DNA of 64,000 nucleotides from Xestospongia muta (lineage: Eukaryota; Porifera; Demospongiae; Haplosclerida; Petrosiidae): contig OY848929.1 of the NCBI GenBank assembly GCA_963693285.1, positions 994,501-1,058,500 of the forward strand, written 5' to 3'. Both the position numbers and the translations under genes were made by a program. Shown piece by piece: positions 46,686 to 61,800 of the stretch. The notes beneath the pieces are model-generated. The model was not told where the DNA came from, searched no databases, and saw only the letters and a program-made list of their open reading frames with translations. Each line of letters starts with the position of its first letter. Positions within the stretch are counted from its first letter, which is position 1.

Positions 46686-49600
46686 TGAAAGAGGTGGGAT
46701 TGGGAGAAGAAAGCATCACAAGTTTGACAGCATTAAAGCTCTGTCTCTTTTCAAAGGAAATGTAAGTACTTTATATAAGAAACACTTCACCTAAGTCTCT
46801 TTAACATTATTAATTTCTCAACAAATAATTGGATATTGTGTGGGGGAATAATATGAATGTAGTTTGAGCTGTTTTTGGCTGAATTAGGTATGTGATAGTT
46901 GTGGCCACACATGGGTTAATACAAAACAGCTGAGAATTAATTAAATTACAATAGTAAACCACTGCATTAGAAATTTGCTAGATCAAATGAAGTGTGTCAT
47001 AACATCATTACAGTACAAGTGATGTGCTATAAAAAAAATAATAGTAACATATGACTATAGCACTTATTAGTGTTCTATATATCTTAACATAACAAGGTGA
47101 CTATTTCTAAGAAATCAGCCATTCAATGTAGTAGACTAGATGAAGGAAACTCCACTAATAATACAATTAGCTGGTCATGCAGAGTGACGTATCAACTAGT
47201 TAATATAATATTTTATTTTAAAAATGAATTTAGCATTATCCATCAATATGTCCATGTTATCATCATATACAACAACCCTCATATATAATTGTGGTTAAAT
47301 ATAAGCAACCAGTATATAGTACTTTACAAATTAAATTACTAACTCAGAGGTTAATGATGTTTAAAAAATACAACCACAAGTACATTAACAGCTGAACAGA
47401 TGATAACATGGATGGATGGTGATAAATTCATGAATACTATTACAAACAATTAAAGATGTACTATATATTTTAGTTTGCAGACAAATTCATGTCGTTTTAT
47501 CGTTGCCTAGTTACCATCACTAGGTAAGTAATGTGTTCGTGCTGTGTCATGTGTTATACCATAAACTGTGGTTACAAAAAGTCCCAATAGCTGTTTGTTA
47601 TTACTATGATATGTTGTATTTAAAGTTTGTGGTTGAAAATGATATCACTTGTAACTACAATTAGTTACTCCATAACATCATGTGTTCCATACCCTCTAGA
47701 AGTTTGATACAAGCTAATATACTGGAGAACGTATGTATATACACAGAATCTGATGTATTAACAAGTACCTGACAAGTAATCATAACAAAAGAATACAAGA
47801 AACTTATTTGGTCAGTTTTAGTGGCTCAGAAGTACACGTATAAGTTATAATAATAGGATTTGCTGGCTATATGAAAGACATACTCTCTATTGCTACTGGT
47901 ATATTACCATATTAGGAATGTATTATGTGTGACAATTTAATAGTGAGAATTTTATTCCACAAGTGAAGAGATATACCATTAGTTATAAAATTTTATTGAT
48001 ATTAATTTATAATAATAATAATAATTATATTATACAGCATTATAATTATATAATTAATTTACACAAGTGACCTTTCATTATAATAGTAAAAATTACAATA
48101 TTCTACAAAAGAAATCACAACAAAGTTTAAATCATATCAACAACATCTTAAAAGGGGATAATGACAATTTAATTGTATTTAATTTACATAACACCAACTT
48201 ATTATACAAAATGCGTCTATTCAACAGTAACCTGATGATGGCGGCGACGAAGGATACGTGTAATCTTTTTCTCCGACGATCATTACAGACACTCCAGTCC
48301 CAGCTGTGCACTGAATGGGTTCTACGTCAGGAACAGCAGGCTCTTGATGAAATAACGCTCGACAGACGAGAGCCACAAAAATTAGAAAACTCAATATTGC
48401 TGCAACCGACGACCAATCGGGCATAATTTGTTGTCAATATACAATTTATGATTCAAAACACGACAGTTTGTACTATAAAAGCTACTTTGTGTATATAATG
48501 CCTCGAGTAGAGTTTGAAATCTCCACTCTAACACTTGTAAATATCACACAGACGAGGCAGGACGGAGTATGTAACACTGAACTGGACTACTGCAGTACCA
48601 ACAAAAGTAATCGAGAGAATTATAGCTGCTGTATTTTCAAAAAGACTATAATACGATCAGTTCTCGCTCAAGCTTTAAAGCGCACTCCTAGGTCAAGCCT
48701 ACTCAACGCCCACTTTTAATTCCCTTTGATTCAATAGTTACTCTTCAGAAAATACCACAGAAAAGGAAACAGTGACATGATTATCCTCCGTATGAAGAAA
48801 ATGGAAAAAGATAGCTTGTGTTTAGTCTATGATATGATTAACACTAACTATGTAATTGTTAGGAAATCTCCAAACATACATATATTGGTCTAAACCAACA
48901 AGGTTAGAGTGAGTTAATATATTCATAAAACATTACCATGGTGAATGAGGCAATCGTACAAACAAGGCAATGCTATAAGTCTGACTATAGTCTATTAAAG
49001 TTGATAATATCATCTTAATATAGAGTATGTATAATATGACTTAGTCTGGAACATTTGATATGTGAATGAGATGAGGTGCTCAAGACTAAGTGTGTCTTTG
49101 TGTATTCATCGTTAATGATAGAAGATATGAAATAAAGTAATTAATAGACGTTTGTTTCTGTTTATTACATAATAGCAACTTAGAATTGTTATTTTAGAAT
49201 CAAAACGTTATATATTTCTCATCTATTAGCGATATAGCTAGCAAGATTTGAATCAAGGATATCTCTATTCTGCTGATATTACAGCTGCTGTTGTTGTATT
49301 TGAGAGGATGCTAATAAAATGATTCACTTGTGTTCTAGGTAACTAATATAAGGCTTTATAACATATAAAGGTTGTAGGGTAAACAATGGTAGATAAAGGT
49401 GAGTAAGTTGATATAAGAGGTGATTTAGATAGTGCATACACAAAACAACTGGTGACAGTTATGATAATACATATTGCATATTAACAGGTTATTAAAATGA
49501 AGTGTGTTTTGTAAACTATAGATATTGTTTTCTGAAATGTAAACTCTCTATATTAAACAATAAATTATTTAGAATTTTATCTCTTTTTTGCTCAATCTAT

Positions 49601-50050
49601 TCAAAAATCCATCGACATATTAAATTTTATAATTAACACTAATTACTTGTTCCTAGCAGATCTATTCATAAACATTCATAGATGCTTTGTAGTTAAATTT
49701 GACAGGAAGAAATTACAAACAGTTACAATTATAAAATTTGATGTGTAATGATGACATGTGATATTATGAGCATCTAAAATAGCAGCTGGAAATATTTAAT
49801 TGTCCCCAGGAATTCAATTTGAAGTATCACTATCCTCATGTATATAGGAAACAAAAGATACTAGAAATGAGACTTGAAGCAATTTCAAAGTCACAAGTCA
49901 ATACAAGGTTGATGTTGTTATGATAGTACCATGTATTTGATGATACCATTACTGTTGAATAACATCAATGTTGCTTTCAACATATGGTCCTTTCCTATAT
50001 GCTGTAGCTAAGAGGTCAATATTGAAGGTCAAAACAGTTAATTCAAGAAA
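46686..50050 (+). pseudogene. MVP-like: MVP unit J, deeply decayed but in gene order
   Basis: Degraded exons occur in the order expected from other units: EGG..-type exon 46,686-46,761; TRDKTCVV-type at about 47,479-47,523 (DKFMSFYRC); nested gene copy 8 at 48,221-48,424; ASKIRGK-type from about 49,238 (stop after ASKI, then IDITAA-like remains); RSIE-type at about 49,660-49,730; EAEKAR-type from 49,857; and AQAER-type from about 50,003. All have stops or frame breaks. This is probably the oldest copy. Confidence 0.55.
48221..48424 (-). CDS. Nested antisense small membrane protein, copy 8 (short form)
   Basis: The frame encodes 67 residues: MPDWSSVAAILSFLIFVALV, then CRALFHQEP, EPIQCTAGTG and VGEKDYTYPSSPPS. 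The single hydrophobic segment (6-24) corresponds to the first segment of the family. The MSVPVEES linker and second membrane segment are absent, and the EPIQCT and GEKDY parts identify it as a relative. The upstream sequence (48,430-48,720) is CpG-richer than its surroundings. It is the most divergent member, in the most decayed MVP unit, yet still open. Confidence 0.5.
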   Translation of the reverse strand: MPDWSSVAAILSFLIFVALVCRALFHQEPAVPDVEPIQCTAGTGVSVMIVGEKDYTYPSSPPSSGYC

Positions 50051-50051
50051 G

Positions 50052-51220
50052 GTAATGTTAATACATTTTGAGAGAATTAGTTAATTTAATAAAATATGTG
50101 TGTTTGTTTAACTAATACTATTATGAGTGAATCAAAAAACTATTAATTGTTAAACTTTATTTTAATTATTTATGGAATGTGTTAAGGAAATAGTATATAT
50201 ATAACAGCTTCTAAAGATAACTGCCAACAACAGCTGTCACTACATTATACCAAGGTGGAAAGAAGATAGCTAACAATTTGTTCTCCTCCAATGTAGTTAC
50301 TACTAATGACTGACCAACTTGGTGCCAAATAATTTAGAGTAATTGTATACACTTTGATTTGGCCTAGGGTGTGTGCAGGTCAACAGTAATAGTATCAAAT
50401 TATCCTCAGTAGCCAATTAGTCTCAGTTGACATTGTAGCTATTATTACAAATTAATTGGTGTCTTGTGTCACAGACACCAGCAATAACAATGTCTATGTG
50501 GTTGGTTCAATTGTACACCAACTACCACTATAGGTTGGGCATACAAGAGCTATCTACCCTCACAAAGTTATTTGGTTACAATGTAGCTGCTCTAGGGTTC
50601 ACCACTTCCCCTTGGGCAGTCCTCCACTTATATAGTACACACTGTTATGGAATCCTATTATCATTGAATTGGGATATGTAATAGGAGGATTGTAAAAGAG
50701 TACCTAAACTCAGCCATTGTTTTTATAAGTGTCCCCTGTATCCAAACATGAAATTTAATAATATAATACATGTATCAATTGATTGACCTCCTATATTGTG
50801 ACTAAGCATTTTCCAATGAAATTAAGGGAGTGTAATTTCTCTCATTATAAGCATGTCTATAGATAGTATTGAAGAGGTAGGAGTAACTGTTTACATGTGC
50901 CTATATGAAGCCACTCTATTCAGACAGAATATCAGTTGAACATGACTTCATTTATAAGAGTACTAACAGAATTGTCTATTGAGGAATATTAAGGAATGCA
51001 TTTACAAATATATGACTGTTTAATATTACATTGTGTACATTTGTTATATTACTTGTTTACTGTACGTGTGTGTGTGTGTGTTGTTTGGACAAATTAAATT
51101 TATAAACAAGGGGTTTTCATAAAATAGAAAAGAAAATGATCAAAATAAAAGATATGTAAACCAAAACGGAGACACAGTTAGTGTTATGTAAACTATCATT
51201 GCTATTATTTAAAAGGTCAA
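50052..51220. other. Spacer between MVP array and ASPM, no gene seen
   Basis: AT-rich with a short (GT)n at about 51,065. An open stretch at 50,466-50,681 has no recognisable domain and no supporting splice context, so I do not call it. Confidence 0.5.
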
Positions 51221-51223
51221 TGA

Positions 51224-51381
51224 TCAAACAATGTTATCTAAACAGTTCAAACATATTTGGTGTAAATTACTTGTACCTAGTTGTTGTAGGTTGTAATGGT
51301 GTCCTTTACCTCCTCCACTCTGTAGCATGATCTTTCGTTGTAATCCAGTTTTCATGGAGACAAGCTTACGTCGAGACATGT
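51224..51381 (-). CDS. ASPM: ASPM probable terminal exon
   Basis: After a TTACCAG acceptor the frame reads MSRRKLVSMKTGLQRKIMLQ, then GHHYNLQQLGTSNLHQ, and stops with TGA at 51,224-51,226. It resembles the vertebrate ASPM tail (RTRIVSRLKPDWVLRR.. to TLGIPY) in spacing and basic residues. The phase does not join directly to the exon at 52,203, so an exon is missing from my model. Confidence 0.45.
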
Positions 51382-52752
51382 CTGGTAATTGCTATGAACA
51401 ATGAGACAGACATTGTTTCATTAAATAATTTAATTACTTGTAGTAATTAGTACATTCCCTACCAAGACAATCTACTTATATGGATATTGTGATTGTGGAG
51501 TATAGACTTATTTGAAGATATCAAAAGCATGTCATCCATCTAATTAGGTCATGTGCATGGGACCAACTTAAAGGAGTTACCAAATATTGTCTTATAATTC
51601 AGACTACATTATAAACACAGACATAATTACATGAATTCCAATGAAATGATTGCATTTTACATAAGTGGGACAGGTCACAGAAATGTGAGTGATTATGCTT
51701 AAATTATTGAATTAAACGTTGTATCATGAGATCAGACCATTTTGTTAATAGGAGTTGGCATTGTATCAAAAACACTTGTATTAGCATTATGAAAGATATC
51801 AAGTCAGCATTTATACCATTCATGGCTACAGAGCTCAGTCAGTGGTGGTTATGAGTCTAGTCAATTAGCTGACACTGAAGTTAAACAATACTTGAGTACA
51901 AACATTAATATGATGGGCAGTGCTCAATGTTATGAGACTAAGATTAGTTAGACCAGTTCTATCTTCACAATTAAACATAAAATTTGTATTGAGGAACTCT
52001 AGACAATGGCTGATGGGATTTCCTCTCTATCAATACTATAATAGACATTAATCATATATCCTTATATGGTCATGTATCTCTTGGACTGAGGACACCATGA
52101 AACTAAATTTGCTGATCTCTTTTTATACAAATGAACAATCCTCTTTGTTTAATGATATCATTTACTATATAGTGTATCAGTTACTTGAAGTAATGTATGT
52201 ACCTGGTAAGGATGTAGTTGGTAATATCTTTGGAGTAGTTGACATGCTATATGCATAATATCAGGTTGTGTGATGTAGACTTTCTGCATAAAGTCAACAA
52301 GATCTGGTAGAGCACCTGGTTCTAGTAAGACTGAGTGTTGTGTTAAGGGCCACTGGACAAGAGAGAGATCAAAGAAATTGTATATGTAGGAGTTGATTGA
52401 AAACAAAGCAATGTTATAGGTCACTGTTAAGGATCATTAAACAACATTAAAGTTCACATTATCTTTATCAAAGGTCACACATAATAATCAATAATGCTAA
52501 TTGTTTTGATTTAGAATTAATAAATATAATTAAGTAAATTAAATATACCACACACAATCAGGTTTGTTAATGTACCTTAGTGACATTGAGTAAAATTTGT
52601 AGACAGACTTTGACCATTTCTAATGTTGCTCTACTTCTGTTACTTTTATTGATATAGTCATAGAGTACAGTCAATGCATTACCATCTACTATCACTTGAG
52701 AACATCTCTGTGATACACTAGTGATTAACTCTGAGAGAGAGAGAAAGGGAGG

Positions 52753-52851
<99 letters not shown>

Positions 52852-55800
52852 ACCATTAACTTTCAATGTAAAGTATATCATTATAAATTGACATATAGAT
52901 TGAAGGACACACTACTCTGTCAAGTTGAGAAGAGCTATCCCAGACATGTAAATACCTTTATAGTATTAATATCATTTACTACACTGGTTTACCACAAAGG
53001 GTCTCTGCTTACATAAGACAATTATCAACGTTTACCAAACACATGTTGAACTACAAAGCTCCAAACCACTGAATAGCCTCTGACCTCATTACATAACTGA
53101 TTCAAGTTCCGTTTACAAACATTATAACTTATACAGCTTACTCATTACCATAACTGTAGTAATTAACACAAATTGAAGGACACTAGTGTTCATTAATACT
53201 TTATATTGTAATAGAATAACTAGAACTAATAATATCAAATGAGATAATTTAAGTAATCATTCTATTGTGAACAATACAAACAGTTCACAAAGGGCAAAAT
53301 GATGAATATTGTATTTTGAACTAATGATGGAAATCCTATTGTGATTAACCCAGACAGTTCACAGAGACTATGATATCAGAATAGTTATTCATAGCTAACA
53401 AACACTGTATTCATATTACACAGGGTTTTATGGATAAACAGTAAATGATGCGTGTGGACAAATAAACAGAAAACTAAATTGACAACCACATGAATAAATG
53501 GATGAATAGATGTGTTGATAATGGAAGTCAAAATAAAGAAGGGGAAAGATCAGATCAAATGTCTGATAATAATAATCAATTCATTAGTGAACAGTATGTT
53601 ATATGCATTGTTGGAAACAGCAAGTAACATAATGCTTACTAATAATGATAAACATATATAATAGCTTATCAAATGATAACATTCCAACCAGTACACTAGA
53701 TTAAAGACACATTAACAAACAGTCTAGAAGACACAAATTATATCATATCCCAACTTGACATGTTATTATATCCTAACTGGACATGTCATCAAATATGATA
53801 TCCTATAACAATTACATCATATCCCAACCTGACATGCTATTATATCATATCCCAACTTCACATGCTAGTATATCCTAACTGGACATGTTAAAACATTTTA
53901 CTATTATATGTGACAAGAATCAGAAAATATCTTAGAAATAACACTCATTTAATTCATTATTAACCACATTATCACTTCAATATTGATCACAATGATGGGA
54001 AGGAAGACAACTAAAAACAGACAATCAACAATTTATTACCATATATGGTCATAATATTATCAGCTAAACTTGCATGGTCAGCTTTCTAACACTGACAAAC
54101 AACATCAAATCAATCTCTTACCAAAACTCTTTAAGATATCAATGACTGTAGAGAGATATTGTGAGTTATGGAGAGCATCCAACATGGAAGGAAGACGAGT
54201 TCTGAGTGTAATGGATTCTTTAGCAGATCTGTTAGCTTTCTCAACTCTCCTTCTAGCATCACGTATAGCTTTACTCTTAATTCTGTACCGTACTCTATAC
54301 CCATGCCAATAGGCCTATACAGTAAACAGAACAACAATAAATGAAATAATTTAGAAATAGAGTCATAACAAATAACAATTAATGATACCATGGTAACTAG
54401 AGTGGAAATAGCTTATGTTAAGTAATAATTCTATTAAGTATGACTAGATTATCTTGTTAGACTATAATACACAGACACTACATTAACTGACAATCTATGA
54501 TACCATGGTAACCAGAATAAATACAGCTTATGTAACATTCTTAAGACACTCTATGACAACAACTAGTGTAGCAGTCTGTTTCAGTCTATGCCAACAACTA
54601 ATGTAACACTCTATGACAACAACTAATGTAACATTCTTAAGACACTCTATGACAACAATTAATATAACATTCTTAAGACACTCTATGATAACAACTAGTG
54701 TAGCAGTCTTTTCCACCCTATGCCATAAACTAGTATAGCACTCTTAAGACACTCTGTGCCAACAACTAATGTAACATTCTTAAGACACTCTATGACAACA
54801 ACTAATATAACATTCTTAAGACACTCTATGACAACAACTAATGTAGCAGTCTTTTCCACCCTATGCCAAAAACTAGTATAGCACTTTTAAGACACTCTAT
54901 GCCAAAAAGTAGTATAGCACTTTTAAGACTCTCTATGCCAAAAACTAGTATAGCACTCTTAAGACACTCTGTGCCAACAACTAATGTAACATTCTTAAGA
55001 CACTCTATGACAACAACTAGTGTAGCAGTCTGTTTCAGTCTATGCCAACAACTAATATAACATTTTTAAGACACTCTATGACAACAACTAATATAACATT
55101 TTTAAGACACTCTATGACAACAACTAATGTAACATTCTTAAGACACTCTATGACAATAACTAGTGTAGCAGTCTTTTCCACCCTATGCCATAAACTAGTA
55201 TAGCACTCTTAAGACACTCTATGCCAAAAACTAGTATAGCACTCTTAAGACACTCTGTGCCAAAAACTAGTATAGCACTCTTAAGACACTCTATGCCAAC
55301 AACTAATGTAACATTCTTAAGACACTCTATGACAACAACTAATATAACATTTTTAAGACACTCTATGACAACAACTAATGTAACATTCTTAAGACACTCT
55401 ATGACAATAACTAGTGTAGCAGTCTTTTCCACCCTATGCCATAAACTAGTATAGCACTCTTAAGACACTCTGTGCCAACAACTAATGTAACATTCTTAAG
55501 ACACTATGACAACAACTAGTGTACCAGTCTGTTTCATTCTATGCCAACAACTAATGTAACATTCTTAAGACACTCTATGACAACAACTAGTGTACCAGTC
55601 TGTTTCATTCTATGCCAACAACTAATGTAACACTCTTAAGACACTCTGTGACAACAACTAATATAACAATTTACTCCACTCCATGTTAACAGGTGTATAA
55701 CTTCTATGCTAAGATATAAATAGTACCTGAATTTGAGTAGCTGCACTGTGCATTCTTCTGATAGATTGTCGTACCTATAGCAGTTAATATATAACTAATA

Positions 55801-58800
55801 TGGTAATGTTATTAGAACTAAGGGAATTAACAGGATAAGTTATACAACATTGTGGTTCATGGAACAGTCACTTCAAAGAGGATATGTGTGACTAGTATGA
55901 TACTGGAAGTAATTGATGATGTATTACTTGCAGTAGTCACATTATACATAATTAGATAATGAGTGGGATCTCAATAATTTTATTAATGTGATCTTTGAAG
56001 TCGTTCTCTATTTGCACACTTTACATTGAGTATGGAGTACAAAGAGACAACAGTTCACATAATATTTTACATATAGTCAGCATAATAAAGTACATATAAA
56101 TAGTGTATAATAACGAAGGACGTGTAACAAGAGATCCCACACAACATTAATTATTCACATCATGCTTTAGATATAGTCAGCATAATAAAGTACATATAAA
56201 TAGTATATAACGAAGGACGTGTAACAAGAGATAAGAGATCCCACACAAATGTTAATTATTCACATCATGCTTTAGATATAGTCAGCATAATAAAATACTA
56301 GTAAATATATAGTCACTATATATTAGGGTAAGCTGTGTAACAAGAAATAAGACATCCTACATAAAGGAGATCTGGTTTGTTAACTTAATAGAATACCTTG
56401 CTACTCTCTAAAAGAGTATAGCACCAAAGTAAAAGACATCAAAATGACAATTTACTTTCAAAAGTTAGGGCAGGAATTATATAAGATTGTTGGTTCTTGT
56501 TGTCTGTATCATGTTTAGTGATTTACATGTACATGTATATTATTATAATATCTTGTACTGATATAATACATAATAATAGTATTACATACATGTACATGGA
56601 CTGAACACAATACACAATCCTATTCGTTTACTAATTATTAGATTATAATATAGGATTTCTTACCAAATATCCCCTGACAATTCGCTGAATACAAACAGCA
56701 GCTTGTCTTCTCACTTCTGCTCTTCTCTCCTCCCACTCAGCCAGACAGGCACGATAATTCCTCTGAATAATAATGGCTGCCTGTCGCATCTTCTGATAAT
56801 GTGCTATCTGTCTAACAGCTATCATATGAGCTCTGTAGTGTTGTTGGATTACAATAACAGCTGAATGTATCCTTTGATAGTGAACACAAGTTCTATAACA
56901 TCTAAATAAGGCTTGGATTTTAATGGCATTTTGTTTTTTTGTTAAATAGCATAGACGACATTGTTGCATTCTGTACCATGATTGTATTTTGATAGCTGCA
57001 GTGTGTTGGTTGTGTACTATGTCTCTGATATTCCTTATTGCTCTACGATACCGCCACCATTGTTGTATCCTTACCACAGCTTGTCTTGTGGAGCAGTAGT
57101 CAACTCTCGCTTTTCTCCTTCTCTCAGCTGACTGAATCACAATAACTGACCGCTTCAAATACTTGTATCTTCTCTCCTCCTGACGAGCTAAGAGAGTTGC
57201 ACGAAGCCTCACTTGAAGAACTCTAGTAGCCGATAAGGTTTGAGTGTAATGTTGGTGAGTTAGAAACCCTCTTACCATTGCCTGTAACTTCACAATAGTC
57301 GATCGCATGTATTGGTATTGTTGAACAGCTCTATAGCAACGATAATTTTTCTGAATTACAGTTGTTGCTTGTTTAGTTGCTAGGTAACTTGATCTAGTTA
57401 GATAACCTTTGATGTGTGCTTGAATTAAAGTGGCTGCTGTATTCTCTATATTGGCACGATACATGATCTGATAATTGCGCCTGCCAAAGTGTCCTCTTGT
57501 ATACCTTTGTATAGTAATAGTAGCCTCTTTTATGATGCAATAATGTTGCATTGCTTGATATCGTCTAACATTCTTTTGTAAGGTTACTGCAGCACGATGA
57601 GCTGTCTTCAAGTGTTTGCAAACTAACCAGCCTCGAGTAACAGCTTGTACTGTGATGATATTAGCTCTCCTTTGTAGATATAATTGTCGCACTTTACGAC
57701 CAAGTACAAGTGCTCTGTAATAACATTGTATAGTCATAACTATTTGTCTAATGTTATTGTAAGCCTTCTTTGTTTTATAACATTTATAATGTGACTGAAT
57801 TATTGTAGCTGAATGATGAAGTAAGGTTAGCCTGTGACGATAAGCCTTTTGTATCACACTAGCAGCTTTGTGACATTGACATATTGTTTTTCGCACTTGA
57901 TAGCCTCGTATGTGACTTTGAAGAGTAAGAATTGCATGTTGTGTTGCCTGGTACTCTTCTCTTACTTGTCTGCCCATTACGAGAGCTCTCCAATGACGTT
58001 GAATGACAATACTGGCTTGTTTGGTGACATGGTAACTTCTATACTGACTGTATCCTCGCCAGACAGCTTGTAGTACAATTGTAGCATTCCTCCATTGGAT
58101 ATAATGCTGTCGAGTTTGATACATTCTAGTATAAGACTGGATGATGATGGTAGCTTGTCTCAGTTGTTTATAATGCTTTCTTTGTATGTAGCCCCGTACT
58201 GCACTTTGAATGACAGTAGCAGCAGCTAGGCACTTGATGTAATGTGAATGCCATTTTCTTTGTATAATGACTACAGCTTGTATTGTCTTCCTATAAGCTA
58301 GTCTAGCTAAAATCATACGAATGTTAGTCTGCATAACAATGGCTGCTGTTTTCATGACTGTGTACTTTCTCCTGGCAGTGACCATTCTGTACCAGGCTTG
58401 AATGAACACTGATGCTAGCTTTAGTCTGGAGTAGGACTGTCTCTGCACATAACCTCTCCAATAAGACTGTATTTTAACGGCAGCAGAAGTCCTCTTAAAT
58501 AGATAATACCGTCTATAAGCTTGCTGTATTGTTATTACTGCATTGCGTTGTTTACAGTATGATCTTTGAGCTAAGAAACACCTCATTAGAGATTGTATGA
58601 GTGTAGCAGCATGTTTCTTCTTGTTAGAAAGTCTGACTGAATAGCCTCTCCATACTGATTGAATACAGACAGCTGCTTTGTGCATTAAAGCTATTTTTTG
58701 TTGTACTAGATACATTCGATAATAGGATTGTATAGTAAGGACAGCTTGTTGTATTCTATTATAGTGTTTCTGAGCCGAGTAACCTCTCCATATAGTTTGT

Positions 58801-61800
58801 ATAAGGATGGAAGATGATCTAAGCTCATTGTAGATAGTAAGTGCTTTATATTGTCGCCATGCTGTTTGGATTCTTGTGGAAGCAATGTGACGCTTTAAAA
58901 TTTGGTATCGTCTGATGTTACGTTGAAGAACAATTACAGACTGCTTCATCTTATGGAAATCTCTCCAGCAGATGTAGCCACGATAAATGGTTTGAATGAC
59001 AGTAGCAGCACAAAACAATTTATAGGCTCTGTATTGATAATACACTCTTTGTATAACTGTTGCTGCACTGTGCCAACGTAGGACCTGCTGTCGAATCAAG
59101 TGTCCTCTGTAGACAGATTGTATTGTAATGGCTGCCTTTCTCATTTGTTGATAGTTTCTTTGCGTCCAGTATCCTCTCAAACATGACTGGATCTTAATAG
59201 TTGCTAGTTTCTGTGATTTGTAGAATTTCTGAGTTAAGTAGCCTCTTGTGTGAGCTTGTAGAGTTATGGAGGCTTGACGCAAAGCTTGATAACATTTTAG
59301 AGCTAACTGTCGTCTCATGCAAGTTTGAAGAAAGACAATATAATTGTATATTATTTGGTATTCTGTTCTGGCCTGCCTCATAGCTAGTTGTGCTCTCCAT
59401 CTGGCTTGTATGATCATGGCAGCATTTTTAATTTTCATATATTGTTGTCGAGATAAAAATGCTTTGACATGTGCTTGTATACAAATGGCAGCTCTGTGTT
59501 TTCTATAGTTACGATAAGAGGCCTGAATAATTGTAGCAGCATATTTCATTTTTAAATACTTCTGATGTTGAGTACGAGCCACAAGGGTAGCTCTCCAATA
59601 TGTTTGAATAAGTGTGGTAGCTGTCTTTAAAACTAGGAAATGCTTTCTACTAACGTATGCTCTATAAAATGATTGTACAACTGTAGCTGCAATATGTTGT
59701 AGTTTTACTTGCTGCTCAACTTGCCACCTTCTAAAGTGGGACTGAATAACAATGGTTGCCTGTTTCATCTCAAGATATCGGTTTCTCTGTCGTCTAGCTA
59801 AAAGCGTAGCTTTCCAATATGCTTGAAGAGTTTGGACAATTTTTTTCAGAGCCAGATAACTTGTTCTAACTAAGTAGCCTCTAACATGAGCTTGAATTGT
59901 CGTAGCTGCTTTGTGCTGCATAGCTATATACTGTTGTACTTGGTATCTTCTGTAATGAGACTGAAGAACAACTACTGCTTGCTTTAATTCCCTAAATGCT
60001 TTCCTTTCTCTATTAGCTAATAGTGTAGCTTTCCAGTACTTCTGTAATGTGATTGTACAACTCTTTAAATGAGTGTACTGTTTTCTAACAAGATGACCCC
60101 TTACATGCGCTTGTAGTAAAATGGCTGCTCTTCGCTGTTTAGCTACCATACGTTGTACTTGCCAACATCTAGTATAACTTTGAAGGATAATTGCTGCCTC
60201 TTTCATCCTACAATAAGCCTTCCTTTCTTTCTTACAAGCTAAGGTAGCTCTCCAATACATCTGTAACACAATAACATTGTGTTTTAAAGTGACGTACTGT
60301 TTTCTCTGGTTATAGCAACGTATCCATGATTGAATGATTGTAGCTGCTTGATGTTGGTGAGTAATCTCTCTCTGAACCTGCCACCTTCTGAAATGAGCTT
60401 GAATCACTACAGCAGACTCTTTAAGATTCAAATACACTCTCCTAGTCTGTCTTGCTAACAGAGTGGCCCTCCAGTACACTTGCAGTAACCTAACACTCTG
60501 CTTAACCTGACCATAATGCTTCTTCTGAAGATGACCCCTTACATGTGACTGTAGTATGGTTGCTGCTTCGTTTTGCTTAGCTAGCATTTCTTGTACTTGG
60601 TATCTTCTGTAGTGAGACTGAAGAACAACTACTGCTTGCTTTAATTCCCTAAATGCTTTCCTTTCTCTATTAGCTAATAGTGTAGCTTTCCAGTACTTCT
60701 GTAATGTGATTGTACAACTCTTTAAATGAGTGTACTGTTTTCTAACAAGATGACCTCTTACATGCGCTTGTAGTAAAATGGCTGCTCTTTGCTGTTTAGC
60801 TACCATACGTTGTACTTGCCAACATCTAGTATAACTTTGAAGGATAATTGCTGCCTCTTTCATCCTACAATAAGCCTTCCTTTCTTTCTTACAAGCTAAG
60901 GTAGCTCTCCAATACATCTGTAACACAATAACATTGTGTTTTAAAGTGACGTACTGTTTTCTCTGGTTATAGCAACGTATCCATGATTGAATGATTGTAG
61001 CTGCTTGATGTTGGTGAGTAATATCTCTCTGAACCTGCCACCTTCTGAAATGAGCTTGAATCACTACAGCAGACTCTTTAAGATTCAAATACTCTCTCCT
61101 AGTCTGTCTTGCTAACAGAGTGGCCCTCCAGTACACTTGCAGTAACCTAACACTCTGCTTAACCTGACCATAATGCTTCTTCTGAAGATGACCCCTTACA
61201 TGTGACTGTAGTATGGTTGCTGCTTCGTTTTGCTTAGCTAGCATTTCTTGTACTTGGTATCTTCTGTAGTGAGACTGAAGAACAACTACTGCTTGCTTTA
61301 ATTCCCTAAATGCTTTCCTTTCTCTATTAGCTAATAGTGTAGCTTTCCAGTACTTCTGTAATGTGATTGTACAACTCTTTAAATGAGTGTACTGTTTTCT
61401 AACAAGATGACCCCTTACATGCGCTTGTAGTAAAATGGCTGCTCTTCGCTGTTTAGCTACCATACGTTGTACTTGCCAACATCTAGTATAACTTTGAAGG
61501 ATAATTGCTGCCTCTTTCATCCTACAATAAGCCTTCCTTTCTTTCTTACAAGCTAAGGTAGCTCTCCAATACATCTGTAACACAATAACATTGTGTTTTA
61601 AAGTGACGTACTGTTTTCTCTGGTTATAGCAACGTATCCATGATTGAATGATTGTAGCTGCTTGATGTTGGTGAGTAATCTCTCTCTGAACCTGCCACCT
61701 TCTGAAATGAGCTTGAATCACTACAGCAGACTCTTTAAGATTCAAATACTCTCTCCTAGTCTGTCTTGCTAACAGAGTGGCCCTCCAGTACACTTGCAGT

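Noticed and set aside
50466..50681. 71-codon frame between the array and ASPM
   Set aside because: No recognisable domain, no start context or splice signals of note, and not repeated elsewhere in the window.
51421..52194. Search for the missing ASPM exon, including a stretch near 51,990-52,050 on the minus strand
   Set aside because: No candidate has both splice sites and the required phase, so none is reported.
54528..55454. Repetitive reading frames such as MPKTSIALLRHS repeats and their antisense counterparts
   Set aside because: They result from a 36-bp minisatellite (multiple of three) inside an ASPM intron.
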